Virus record (IMG/VR): IMGVR_UViG_3300042866_000653
Coordinates: 1 to 28,916 of that record
Source of the DNA: a virus
Length of the DNA: 28,916 nt
Direction: 5' to 3' (one strand)
The translations under genes and the position numbers were made by a program. Below the pieces are notes generated by a model. The model was not told where the DNA came from, made no database searches, and worked only from the letters and a program-made list of their open reading frames with translations. Positions 20,963-28,916 of the stretch are shown here, piece after piece (position 1 is the first letter of the stretch; each line of letters starts with the position of its first letter).

Positions 20963-21327
20963 GAAAACCAAGAACTAAAAAACCACAAGGATTAGGTGAT
21001 ACAATTGAAGCAGGATTACAAGCCGTTGGAATTGACAAAGTAGCGAAATGGATATTAGGCGAAGATTGTGGTTGCAACGAACGTAAAGAGAAACTTAACA
21101 AGTTATTTCCTTACAAAAAACCAAATTGCTTAACCGAAAATCATTACGAATACCTAACTTTGTTCTTTGAACGCAAACGTAATTCAATACTACCAAGCGA
21201 GCAGGACGTAATACTAAACATTTACAACACAACTTTTAACACAAACGTTGGAGCAACTCAATGCGTTACTTGTTGGATTGATATGATTGACGAACTAAAA
21301 CAAGTGTTTAACGCATACGAAAAATAA
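20959..21327 (+). CDS. Cys-rich hypothetical protein near terminase
   Basis: A 122-residue protein seen, to my recollection, upstream of terminase genes in related phages. It contains GLGDTIEAGLQAVGIDKVAKWILGEDCGCNERKEKLNKLF (about 11-50), where CGC (Cys37, Cys39) may bind metal, and CVTCW near residues 104-108. It appears helical. A role in packaging or in transcription with the sigma-like protein is possible; no motif decides it. Confidence 0.6.
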   Translation: MRKPRTKKPQGLGDTIEAGLQAVGIDKVAKWILGEDCGCNERKEKLNKLFPYKKPNCLTENHYEYLTLFFERKRNSILPSEQDVILNIYNTTFNTNVGATQCVTCWIDMIDELKQVFNAYEK

Positions 21328-21350
21328 TTAATTATTAATTTGTATTAATT

Positions 21351-21635
21351 ATGGATAAAAGAAAATTAAACGGGGGACACTCTACAAAGTCAAACGGAAC
21401 TGATAAAAGAAAAAACGAATACAAAGAGCTTTTAGATTTAGCAGCAACTTCAGATGAGGTTGTTCAAGTTATAAAAGTTCTAAAAGATAAAGCAATACAA
21501 ACGCAAGACGTAAACGCTATTAAATTGTTCTTAGAGTACTATTTAGGTAAACCAAAAGAAACAATCGACCAAACGATTAACGTTAACCAAACCGATATTA
21601 AAGAACTATTTAACTTTGATAACTCTAAGCGATAA
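21351..21635 (+). CDS. terS: Terminase small subunit
   Basis: A 94-residue protein that matches the small terminase of Bacteroidota siphoviruses. Its start is KLNGGHSTKSNGTDKRKNEY (about 6-25), followed by helices with LDLAATSDEVVQVIKVLKDK and NAIKLFLEYYLGKP. The small subunit recognises phage DNA and recruits the large subunit. It lies directly before the large subunit and overlaps its start by 20 bases. It is short compared with typical lambda-like subunits (about 160-180 residues) but agrees with this group. Confidence 0.8.
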   Translation: MDKRKLNGGHSTKSNGTDKRKNEYKELLDLAATSDEVVQVIKVLKDKAIQTQDVNAIKLFLEYYLGKPKETIDQTINVNQTDIKELFNFDNSKR

Positions 21636-22815
21636 ATATAAACCGTTAGCTTCAGATAGTAGGTATTTTATTTGTACGGGAGGTAGAGGTTCGGGTAAAT
21701 CATTTGGGGTAAATTTCTTTATTCTATTGCTAACTTACGAAACAGGACACGTTATTTTGTTTTCACGTTACACACTTGTTTCGGCTCATATTTCAATTAT
21801 ACCCGAGTTTATTGAAAAGATTGAATTATTAGGAAAAGAACACGAGTTTTTAATTACCAAAGATGAAATAACCAATTTAGTAACGGGTTCAAAGATTATC
21901 TTCAAAGGTATTAAGACTTCGAGCGGTCAACAAACAGCCAACTTAAAATCGTTAGCAGGGGTTACAACGTGGGTACTTGACGAAGCCGAAGAACTTACCG
22001 ACGAAGATACTTTCGACAAAATAGACTTATCAATTAGGCATAAAACAAAACAGAACCGAGTAATTTTAATCTTAAACCCTTCAACAAAAGAACACTTTAT
22101 TTATTCACGTTTCTTTGAGCAAAGGGGAGTTAACGAGGGCAGTAATTTAACGAAAGGCGATGCTACCTATATTCATACCACTTACGAAGATAACATAACC
22201 AATTTATCGGAATCGTTTATAAATCAAATTGAAAGTATTAAGCGAAACAACGTTCACAAATTTAACCACGTTATTTTGGGCGGTTGGTTGGATAAAGCTG
22301 AGGGGGTAATTTATTCTAATTGGAAAATAGGAGAATACTTACAAAGTGATTTAAGTTGTTACGGTCAGGATTTCGGGTTTAGCATAGACCCAACTACTTT
22401 AATTCAAGTTTCAATCGACAACAAGCAAAAAAGAATTTACGCAAAAGAATTACTATTTAAAGCAGGTTTAACTACGTCCGATATATTTGTACTTAATTCT
22501 AAATTGGTTGCGTTAAACGGGCTAATTGTAGCGGATAGCGCCGAACCACGTTTGATTAGTGAATTAAAAAGCAAAGGTTTAAACATTAAGGGAATTGAAA
22601 AACCAAAGATAACAGATAGAATTGCGTTAGTTCAAGATTATGAATTAATAATTGACGAAAATAGCACGAACTTAATCAAAGAACTTAACAACTATTCCTG
22701 GCACGATAGGAAATCCGAAACCCCTATTGATAACTTTAACCACTTACTCGATGCGTTAGGCTATGCCGTTTGGGACTTACTTGTAAAGAAAAAAGGAGTG
22801 TACGGAATTTTCTAG
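21616..22815 (+). CDS. terL: Terminase large subunit
   Basis: A 399-residue DNA-packaging motor. Walker A TGGRGSGKSF is at residues 21-30, Walker B TTWVLDEAEEL at about 117-127, and a coupling motif RVILILNPSTKEHFIYSRF follows. The C-terminal RNase-H-like nuclease has acidic residues in QDFGFSIDPTT (about 250-260), VADSAEPRLI (about 304-313), and NFNHLLDALGYA (about 374-385). It cuts concatemers and drives DNA into the prohead. No ATG lies in the first 100 codons, so translation must use an alternative start; TTG 21616 gives MITLSDKYKPL, which aligns with the usual start of homologues. Confidence 0.9.
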   Translation: MITLSDKYKPLASDSRYFICTGGRGSGKSFGVNFFILLLTYETGHVILFSRYTLVSAHISIIPEFIEKIELLGKEHEFLITKDEITNLVTGSKIIFKGIKTSSGQQTANLKSLAGVTTWVLDEAEELTDEDTFDKIDLSIRHKTKQNRVILILNPSTKEHFIYSRFFEQRGVNEGSNLTKGDATYIHTTYEDNITNLSESFINQIESIKRNNVHKFNHVILGGWLDKAEGVIYSNWKIGEYLQSDLSCYGQDFGFSIDPTTLIQVSIDNKQKRIYAKELLFKAGLTTSDIFVLNSKLVALNGLIVADSAEPRLISELKSKGLNIKGIEKPKITDRIALVQDYELIIDENSTNLIKELNNYSWHDRKSETPIDNFNHLLDALGYAVWDLLVKKKGVYGIF

Positions 22816-22848
22816 TGGTACAAAAATCAAAAATTTAATTATACTTAT

Positions 22849-23529
22849 ATGAAACTTGAATTAATCGTTCCAACGTCATTAAAAGATATTCCATTAAAGT
22901 CTTATCAAACATTTGTAAAGATGCGCGAAACTTCAAACGATGAAGATTTTGTAGCACAAAAAATGATTGAAATATTCTGCGGTATTGAACTTAAAGACGT
23001 TGTTAAAATGCGTTTAACAGATGTTAATGAGTTATTAGTTAGCTTCAATCAAATCTTTAACGAAAAGCCAAAATTTCAACCTAGATTTAATTTACACGGG
23101 ATAGAATACGGGTTTATTCCAAAGCTCGAAGATTTAACGCTCGAAGAATTTACGAACTTAGAGCAACTTATGAAATCGTGGGACACTTTTCACATGGCTT
23201 TGGCTGTAATGTACCGACCTGTTAAATTAGAGGTTAAAGGAAAATATGAAATACACAAATATTTCTACTCCGAAGATATGGGGGAAATATTCAAACTTTG
23301 CCCTTTAGATATAGCACTTTCTGCACGGGTTTTTTTTTGGAATTTAGCGAAAGAATTGCTAAACGCTATGCCGTCCTTTTTGGAGAGGGAACTGAAGAAC
23401 AATCCGAGTTTAACGAAAGAACTCAATTCGGAAAACAGTGGGGTTGGTATTCGTTCTATTATGCACTTGCTGGAGGAAAATTTGAGCAAATTGGACTTGT
23501 CGGAAAACGAAAACTTACTGAGGCTTTAA
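22849..23529 (+). CDS. Tail assembly chaperone, short form (gpG-like)
   Basis: A 226-residue protein between the terminase and the tail genes. It starts MKLELIVPTSLKDIPLKSYQ and contains conserved helical segments such as LEDLTLEEFTNLEQLMKSW (about 93-111) and LALAVMYRPV. The end, LAKELLNAMPSFLERELKNN (about 166-185), also looks protein-like. Position and the overlapping frame suggest the first of two tail chaperones that bind the tape measure during tail assembly. A T-run at 23330-23338 allows a -1 shift into the second frame. The start follows a leader with AATTAT at -12 to -7. Confidence 0.65.
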   Translation: MKLELIVPTSLKDIPLKSYQTFVKMRETSNDEDFVAQKMIEIFCGIELKDVVKMRLTDVNELLVSFNQIFNEKPKFQPRFNLHGIEYGFIPKLEDLTLEEFTNLEQLMKSWDTFHMALAVMYRPVKLEVKGKYEIHKYFYSEDMGEIFKLCPLDIALSARVFFWNLAKELLNAMPSFLERELKNNPSLTKELNSENSGVGIRSIMHLLEENLSKLDLSENENLLRL

Positions 23530-23609
23530 CGTTCTTAACGTTCGAAAAACAGAAACAACAGATTGAACAAATGGAAATTGAAAGAATGAAATTAAGACAC
23601 CAACAATGA
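22849..23609 (+). CDS. Tail assembly chaperone, -1 frameshift product (gpGT-like)
   Basis: If ribosomes slip by -1 at 23330-23338, 163 residues of the first frame are joined to 90 of the second, giving about 253 residues. The second frame has KQWGWYSFYYALAGGKFEQI and LTEALTFLTFEKQKQQIEQME, a pattern seen in the T domain of such chaperones. It has no ATG start before its conserved part, so it is unlikely to be made independently. The arrangement corresponds to gpG/gpGT of lambda. An insertion error in the T-run is the alternative explanation. Confidence 0.55.
23329..23338 (+). other. Candidate -1 ribosomal slippery site
   Basis: Nine consecutive T (23330-23338) follow G at 23329. In the gene's frame the codons are GTT TTT TTT TGG, so the heptamer T TTT TTT is in the right register for -1 slippage. 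The tail chaperone frame downstream supports this. Confidence 0.55.
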
Positions 23610-24049
23610 CAAAGTACTACGAATTACTAAACATACTTAAACAAGAAATTGAAGCGACTGGATTGGTTAATACAATCACGCAGGGAGATATTTCAGGCGT
23701 TGATATTAACAAAAAGAATTTATATCCTTTGGCACACGTTGTTGTTAATTCAGGTTCTTTTGTTTCAGCAACTATAAACTTTAACGTTACTATTCTTTGT
23801 ATGGATATTTTAGACGTTACGAAGCTACCAACGACCGACCAATTTAGAGGGAACGACAACGAAATAGATATTCTAAACGCTACCTTAACCACGCTTAACC
23901 GAGTGTTTGAAAAGTTTAGACGTGAGTACCAAATATTAGAAATCGGAGATGCTAATTTAACGCCGTTTGTGATGCGCTTTGAAAATGGTTTAGCAGGTTG
24001 GGAAATGACTTTCGATGTTACACTTCCAAGTAATATGCCAATATGTTAA
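23606..24049 (+). CDS. Tail completion/terminator-like protein
   Basis: A 147-residue protein, MTKYYELLNILKQEIEATGL and onward, with a beta-rich middle (YPLAHVVVNSGSFVSATINFNVTILCMDIL) and a helix around NATLTTLNRVFEKFRREY. The end is strand-rich. The pattern (helix, beta-sheet, helix) fits tail terminator or head-tail joining proteins, which cap the tail tube and join it to the head. ATGA overlap links it to the chaperone frame, and its stop overlaps the next gene by 7 bases. The family is not confirmed. Confidence 0.55.
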   Translation: MTKYYELLNILKQEIEATGLVNTITQGDISGVDINKKNLYPLAHVVVNSGSFVSATINFNVTILCMDILDVTKLPTTDQFRGNDNEIDILNATLTTLNRVFEKFRREYQILEIGDANLTPFVMRFENGLAGWEMTFDVTLPSNMPIC

Positions 24050-24576
24050 GCCCAACCGCAACGGCATTACAGCGCTTTCAACAGCACGTCGTTAGTCAAT
24101 CTAAACGAAACCTTACAACTAAGAATAAAAACGTTTCTAAGGCGCTTTATAATTCAATTAAAGGTGATGTTAAAGAAAGCCCAAATAGTATTCAGATATT
24201 GTTCACGATGTTGGATTACGGCTACTTTCAGGATAGAGGGGTTAAGGGCGTAAAGTCGGGACGTTCGTTAAGTGGTTTTAAGTTTGGAACGGGAACGGGA
24301 AAACAAGGCGGTTTAAGTGATGGAATTTACAAGTGGGTAAAAGCTCGCAAAATTCAGTTTAAGGATAGAAAAACGGGACGCTTTATGTCAAGTCAACAAA
24401 CGGCAAATTTAATAACACGTTCAATCTGGAATAAAGGAATTAAACCGACTGAATTTTTCTCTAAACCATTTGAAAGTGCATACAAGAATTTACCTAATGA
24501 ATTAGTAGAAACCTACGGATTAGAAGCTGAAAGACTATTCGACCAAATTATGATACAAAACTTTAAAAGAAAATGA
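24043..24576 (+). CDS. HK97 gp10-like neck or minor tail protein
   Basis: A 177-residue basic protein with features of HK97 gp10-type neck proteins. It has an N-terminal helix (ALQRFQQHVVSQSKRNLTTK), a beta-region with DYGYFQDRGVKGVKSG, and a C-terminal segment with GIKPTEFFSKPFESAYKNLP, in which the FF...FE pattern is typical of the family. These proteins join head and tail. The gene order (chaperone, completion protein, gp10-like) is somewhat unusual but the region is clearly tail/neck. It is coupled to both neighbours by overlaps. Confidence 0.6.
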   Translation: MLSPTATALQRFQQHVVSQSKRNLTTKNKNVSKALYNSIKGDVKESPNSIQILFTMLDYGYFQDRGVKGVKSGRSLSGFKFGTGTGKQGGLSDGIYKWVKARKIQFKDRKTGRFMSSQQTANLITRSIWNKGIKPTEFFSKPFESAYKNLPNELVETYGLEAERLFDQIMIQNFKRK

Positions 24577-25889
24577 TATTCGTTAACAGACCTTATTTAT
24601 TTACTATCAATTGGCCTGGTCAATTAGGTAGTAAATTAGAGTTGTTTATTTGGAACGGGGACACGCCACCAACAAATCCAACTTATACCTTTACGAAACA
24701 GATTGCAAGTGCAACAGATACAGCGAACTATTATAATATTAGTCCGTTTTTAGCTGAATTTATAGAGTTTGGGGTTACCGATACTGATTCAGCAACTTTA
24801 TTAGAAGATAATTACTTTGTAAATTATAGAATAAAGAATTACTATTTAGATTCAGACGGTATTTACCAACCTTTATTCATAGGAACACCGCCAACAAACC
24901 AAGCGATGTATGGTGATTTCGGTAACGTTTTCTTTGGGGGTTTATTAAAACAAGATACCTATTACACTTTAGGCGGTTGCGACTTAAATAGTTGCGACAC
25001 GATTAGCGTTACTTATCAATTATTAGATGGAGAACCTGTAACGGTGGAGGTGGAGAAGGTAGGGGTTGATAATGGTAAAAATTATTACGGACTTGAAATA
25101 GAAGGATATGAAATTTTTTCTATTGGTTGGGGAGACCCAATTGCTGAAGGATTTATTTGGTATGTTGCGGAGTCCCCAGATTTTAATGTTTCACAAGCCA
25201 CCCTATCCGAAGACACCCCTTGCCCTTTCGGAACATACACAATCGAGAGCGGTAGCATTTTTGAATCTTTCAGCGTTGCACCGAGTGGAGTAACAAACAA
25301 GTTTTTATTTCCATTGATTACGAACGCTACAAATAAAACAATTCGTTGGACTGATTTATATAACGGCGCAACAGAAACGGAAGTTTTAACAGCAAATAAA
25401 CTTTATTCAATAAACGGTGTGAGATACGCCAACGGAACGAAAGTAGAGTTCTTAAATAATAGTAGCGGAGTTGTTAATACGTGGACATTTTTACCACAAT
25501 GCGAATGTACTTACGAACCTATCAAAGTTCAATATTTAAACACTTACGGCGCGCTTATAACAACGTGGTTTTACAAAGCCAATAAGCAAGAATTTAGCGT
25601 TGAAAATTCAGAGTTCAAACGCTTTCAAAATGTTGATTCAAACTTTTATATTGGTAAACAGCGCCAAACGTTTAACACTTCAGCACGTGAAAAAATTACG
25701 GTTAATTCAGGTTGGGTAAATGAAAGCTATTCGCAAGTGATTAAAGACATTTTAACAAGTGAATACAACCTATTAAACGATAGCTTTGCCAACGTTGAAA
25801 GTAAGTCAATCGAAATACAGCAAAACATAAACAACGGCTTAATAAATTATCAATTGACGTTCAGTTATTCAAACGATTATAGACGATGA
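24573..25889 (+). CDS. Tail structural protein
   Basis: A 438-residue, beta-rich, Asn/Thr/Tyr-rich protein. It starts MIFVNRPYLFTINWPGQLGS and contains TNPTYTFTKQ, several aromatic-rich strands and a GGCDLNSCDTISV segment (about 132-144). Near the end, NIGKQRQTFNTSAREK-like sequence (about 362-377) precedes a helical segment (IKDILTSEYNLLND). No signal peptide or enzyme motif is present. It is ATGA-coupled to both neighbours and lies just before the large tail protein, so a distal-tail or baseplate component is likely; no specific family can be named. Confidence 0.6.
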   Translation: MIFVNRPYLFTINWPGQLGSKLELFIWNGDTPPTNPTYTFTKQIASATDTANYYNISPFLAEFIEFGVTDTDSATLLEDNYFVNYRIKNYYLDSDGIYQPLFIGTPPTNQAMYGDFGNVFFGGLLKQDTYYTLGGCDLNSCDTISVTYQLLDGEPVTVEVEKVGVDNGKNYYGLEIEGYEIFSIGWGDPIAEGFIWYVAESPDFNVSQATLSEDTPCPFGTYTIESGSIFESFSVAPSGVTNKFLFPLITNATNKTIRWTDLYNGATETEVLTANKLYSINGVRYANGTKVEFLNNSSGVVNTWTFLPQCECTYEPIKVQYLNTYGALITTWFYKANKQEFSVENSEFKRFQNVDSNFYIGKQRQTFNTSAREKITVNSGWVNESYSQVIKDILTSEYNLLNDSFANVESKSIEIQQNINNGLINYQLTFSYSNDYRR

Positions 25890-28201
25890 GAGAAGTAGGA
25901 TTATTCGTAAAGGTTAACGATGCTTATAAGCGTTTGGAATTGTTCAACGATGAAACAATCGAGCTTTCGTCAAGCGTTCAAAACGTTCAGGATATTAGCA
26001 AAGTGTTTAGCGATTTTACGCAAGGGTTTACAATTCCTGCAACACCTTACAACGCTTCAATTATAAACTACTTTGAGGAAAGTTCTATAAGTCAAATATT
26101 CGATTACCAAATAACGTTTGATGCTTACATAGAAATCGACACGATACCGTTTAGACGTGGGAAACTTTCAGTTGATAAAGGGCAAATAAAGAACGGAAAT
26201 CCGTATTGTTATAACGTTCAGTTTTTCGGACACCTTACTTCGCTAAAAGATACGTTTGGAGAACTGAAGTTAAGCGATTTGGATTTAACACCTTATTCGT
26301 TTGAATATAGCGGTGCAAATGTAGAGCAAAGGATAATAAACCCTTTTGATATTTACGATGTTCGATTTCCTTTAATTTCGAGCGATAGGGAGTGGGAATA
26401 CGGAACGGGAACGGCAAACGACATAAGCATTTTAGCAGGTTCTTTAAGTTTAGGGGAATTACTACCTGCGATTCGTGTTAACGCTATTTTAGAAGCGATG
26501 CAAAACAGATTCGGAATAACTTTTGATTCTGTATTCTTTCAATCAAAGGCTTTCAATCGGTTATTTCTGTATTTAAAAAATGCTTCAAACGATGCGATTA
26601 GCTTTAACTTTGATGCTGTTACTTTTGATTCGTTTAGTGGGGACTTACTTACAAGAACGGTTAATTTAATTGATTCAACTATAAGCTATTCAAGTGCGCC
26701 GACTATTTCAATTGGTGGGAGTTTAGCGCCTTTAAACAATTTAGATTTTTCGATAAATGTTACAAGCGTAACAAGTTCAACTTTAGGTTATTCAATTCAG
26801 ACTTTTAAAAATGGTTTATTAGTATCAACGGTAAACGGTCAAGGAGTCCAGGAATTAAGTTTGTTTTCAGATAGGATAATCGAGGGAATTGAAGCGGAAA
26901 TAAGTTTCGCTATCAATTCAGAAACGGGAAATACAATAGACTTTGAAATAATATCTAGTTATTCAGCAGGTTTAATAAATGGAGTTGACCCGTTAACAAT
27001 TATTTGCGACACTATCACTCCGAATTTAGATATTAACCTAAACGCACTTTGCCCAGATATTAAGATTAGCGACTTTTTTAGTGGGTTGCTTAAAATGTTC
27101 AACTTAACGATTGAGGGAATTACAGCAACTGAATTTAAAATTGAAACGCTCGAAAGTTGGTATTCTAAAGGAACGATTAAGAACATAACACTAAACACAA
27201 ACGACACTTTCGACGTTAGCAGGGTTAAACTTTACAAGCAAATAGATTTCAATTATCAACGAAGCGAAACTATTTTAAACCGTAAATTCTTTGGGTTTAA
27301 CCAAGCTGAATACGGTAACCTTAGAAACGTATTTCAAAATGACGGAAGCGATTTCAAAATTGATTTACCTTTCGAGAATTTATTACAGCAAAAGTTTACA
27401 GATGTAAATATTCAAGTTGGTTATTGTGTGGATTCAAACGGCGCACCGATAACACCTAAACCGATGTTACTCTATATGAATGATTCTGAAAATATAACAG
27501 CTAATCCGATAGAGTTTTTTGCAGGGGAATTGGGCTTTATTACCCTAAATACTTATATGCCGTTCGGCCAGGATTTGGAATATAACCAACAATACTACTC
27601 TTTGAATTGGGGTGCTGAAATTTCGAGCTTTTACCTAAACACGATTAGCAATAGTTTATTCGCTACTTATTGGAGTAACTACTTAACGACTTTATACGAT
27701 TTAAGACAGCGTTTGTACAACTTTCAAACGATGCTACCAATATCGAAATTAAACGGCTTAAAATTAAACGATAGGTTAGTGATTGAGGATAAACGTTACC
27801 TAATAAACGACATTAAACAGAACCTTACAACGGGTTTATGCGATGTTACTTTATTGCAGGATTTCAGAACGATATTACAACCGCTTATTTTCAATATGCC
27901 AACTTCGGCAGTATGCTTTGAAGTAATGATTTTTATTCCTAACGATGCGACTTCGTTTGAATTAACGACACCAACAGCAGGGGTAACAATGACACCCGAT
28001 AGCGGAACGGAAGACAGTTTAGTAACGATTTGTATTCCAATTTCGAGCGAAACAACTATCACAACAGAAAGCGAAATTGATATAACAACGGAAGACGGGG
28101 AAACATTAATAACGGAAGATTCAGCAGGTGGAACAATTACCATTTTGGTAACTTTCGACAACGGACAAACAAACGAAATAATAATAACACGAAATGCTTA
28201 G
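25886..28201 (+). CDS. Large tail protein, Dit/Tal-like candidate
   Basis: A 771-residue protein that is beta-rich and Asn/Ser/Thr-rich. The N-terminus (VGLFVKVNDAYKRLELFNDE, then SKVFSDFTQGFTIPATPYNA) has an immunoglobulin- or baseplate-like pattern seen in Bacteroidota phage tail proteins. A middle region contains ICDTITPNLDINLNALCPDI (two Cys). The last ~100 residues are highly Thr/Ser/Glu-rich with low complexity and no clear fold. It precedes the tape-measure gene, an unusual order for siphoviruses, where the distal tail genes normally follow. Baseplate hub or adhesin is inferred from size and position. Confidence 0.55.
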   Translation: MREVGLFVKVNDAYKRLELFNDETIELSSSVQNVQDISKVFSDFTQGFTIPATPYNASIINYFEESSISQIFDYQITFDAYIEIDTIPFRRGKLSVDKGQIKNGNPYCYNVQFFGHLTSLKDTFGELKLSDLDLTPYSFEYSGANVEQRIINPFDIYDVRFPLISSDREWEYGTGTANDISILAGSLSLGELLPAIRVNAILEAMQNRFGITFDSVFFQSKAFNRLFLYLKNASNDAISFNFDAVTFDSFSGDLLTRTVNLIDSTISYSSAPTISIGGSLAPLNNLDFSINVTSVTSSTLGYSIQTFKNGLLVSTVNGQGVQELSLFSDRIIEGIEAEISFAINSETGNTIDFEIISSYSAGLINGVDPLTIICDTITPNLDINLNALCPDIKISDFFSGLLKMFNLTIEGITATEFKIETLESWYSKGTIKNITLNTNDTFDVSRVKLYKQIDFNYQRSETILNRKFFGFNQAEYGNLRNVFQNDGSDFKIDLPFENLLQQKFTDVNIQVGYCVDSNGAPITPKPMLLYMNDSENITANPIEFFAGELGFITLNTYMPFGQDLEYNQQYYSLNWGAEISSFYLNTISNSLFATYWSNYLTTLYDLRQRLYNFQTMLPISKLNGLKLNDRLVIEDKRYLINDIKQNLTTGLCDVTLLQDFRTILQPLIFNMPTSAVCFEVMIFIPNDATSFELTTPTAGVTMTPDSGTEDSLVTICIPISSETTITTESEIDITTEDGETLITEDSAGGTITILVTFDNGQTNEIIITRNA

Positions 28202-28370
28202 ACTACTAATTGAATTACTAAGGATAGACGATTTTAACGGAATAAGTGAAAATATTGATATTGCAAAAGGTCAGTATAAATTGAACACTTCGGTTAAAGA
28301 AAGTTGGAAACAAGCAAAAAGAAAATACATAGCTAATAATACTTATAATGGCAGAAAAGAAAGTAATTGA
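28194..28370 (+). CDS. Small hypothetical protein before tape measure
   Basis: A 58-residue basic protein, MLRLLIELLRIDDFNGISEN and so on, which overlaps the previous gene by 8 bases and the tape-measure start by 23 bases. It fills the 146-base gap exactly. The start is hydrophobic-helical, the end Lys/Tyr-rich. Unrecognised. Confidence 0.5.
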   Translation: MLRLLIELLRIDDFNGISENIDIAKGQYKLNTSVKESWKQAKRKYIANNTYNGRKESN

Positions 28371-28916
28371 AATAGATATTGAAACGAATTTAGGTTCGTT
28401 AAAATCGCAACTTAGAGAGGCACAAAGCGAAGTCGCTTCGTTAAGTGATAAGTTCGGAGCGACCTCACGTGAGGCGGCAGAAGCGGCAAAAAGAGCGGCG
28501 GATTTAAAAGATAGGAGATGCGAAAGCGTTAACAGATGCTTTTAATCCAGATGCGAAATTTAATGCATTAAGTTCTTCAATCGGTGGGGTGCTTAATGGC
28601 TTTCAAGCTTACGAGGGTGCGTTGGGTTTAATAGGAGTTGAAAATGAGGACTTACAAAAAACTTTATTGAAAGTTCAAAGTGCAATGGCTTTATCGCAAG
28701 GAATACAAGGTTTAGCGGAGGCAAAAGATAGCTTTGTTCAGTTGGGAGCGGTTGTTAAAAATACAACGTTGTTTACTTCGGCTTACAACTTTGTTATGGG
28801 TATTTCCAACAAAGAAACAGCGACAAATGTAGTAGTTACCGAAGCTGATTCAGCAGCAAAAGTTGGTTTGGCAGCGTCAAGTTAAACGGCTGCAGGAGCA
28901 ATTGGAACGGCGACAA
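28348..28916 (+). pseudogene. Tape measure protein, N-terminal part, with frameshift and in-frame stop
   Basis: The first frame (28348-28545) starts MAEKKVIEIDIETNLGSLKS and runs through ASLSDKFGATSREAAEAAKR, a typical tape-measure start. It is lost near 28511-28516, where the sequence GATAGGAGATGCG appears to lack two (or five) bases. The protein continues in the next frame as GDAKALTDAFNPDAKFNALS and GLIGVENEDLQKTLLKVQSA up to a TAA at 28883-28885; coding-like sequence goes on after it (TAAGAIGTAT in the same frame). Tape measures set tail length and contain long helical and hydrophobic regions. The two lesions within about 370 bases indicate real decay or sequence error; the window ends inside the gene. 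Confidence 0.6.

Noticed and set aside
23298-23336. Independent gene starting at TTG 23298 inside the chaperone gene
   Set aside because: The TTG lies upstream of the slippery site in a region whose codons belong to the first frame; a -1 frameshift explains the second frame better.
25085-25300. Overlapping frames in the tail protein gene
   Set aside because: The 438-residue frame has protein-like composition throughout; the alternative frames start inside it without coupled neighbours.
28545-28916. Stop-codon recoding in the phage
   Set aside because: TAA, TAG and TGA all end clear genes in this window (for example TAA at 2539, TAG at 28201, TGA at 3540), and a frameshift is needed in addition to the TAA.

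Overview
The window is a stretch of a tailed double-stranded DNA phage or prophage. It is AT-rich, every credible gene lies on the + strand, and most genes are packed with 4-base ATGA overlaps. The host is almost certainly a member of the Bacteroidota, probably a flavobacterium. The evidence is the scarcity of Shine-Dalgarno sites, three intergenic TATATTTG boxes (the TAnnTTTG promoter element of Bacteroidota), and protein families such as DUF3127 and the DUF6712-type connector. A tape-measure gene, tail chaperones and an HK97-style head set point to siphovirus morphology. No integrase, repressor, tRNA or CRISPR array is visible.

Layout: (1) 43-7162 is the head module and first tail genes: XkdF-like prohead protease, scaffold candidate, major capsid protein, a probable tail-tube protein, portal with an extra C-terminal domain, connector, and tail fibre. 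(2) 7159-10205 is a lysis region: holin, a run of small unknown genes, a candidate single-gene spanin, and a candidate endolysin. (3) 10338-11311 holds small accessory genes and a truncated cytosine methyltransferase. (4) 11350-14397 holds a zinc-ribbon gene and then a cassette of a Cys-rich protein, an IbrA-like PAPS-reductase-family protein, a RecB/Cas4-like nuclease, and an IbrB-like ParB-family protein. (5) 14418-15915 is a recombination set: DUF3127 ssDNA-binding protein, Erf annealing protein, and an accessory protein. (6) 15916-16419 is a non-coding region with iterons and a structured leader, a candidate replication origin. (7) 16420-21327 is replication: SF3-type helicase, HNH endonuclease, VRR-NUC-like nuclease, sigma-like protein. 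(8) 21351-22815 is packaging (terminase small and large subunits). (9) 22849-28916 is tail assembly: chaperones with a likely -1 frameshift, neck and tail proteins, and the start of a tape-measure gene carrying two lesions.

The least expected signals are regulatory and modular. Three operons (starting at 7742, 11350 and 14839) share a promoter architecture: two copies of a TACCGTTCAT-type site exactly 20 bp apart, then a -7-like box 42-43 bp after the second site starts. The methyltransferase is cut off where one of these promoters begins. The IbrA/nuclease/IbrB cassette is bracketed by two almost identical leader sequences of 24 and 25 bp, which suggests modular acquisition. The non-coding region at 16 kb has five direct and two inverted TTGAC-core repeats. 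The leader that follows can form a hairpin whose loop is perfectly complementary to the start-codon region of the first replication gene.
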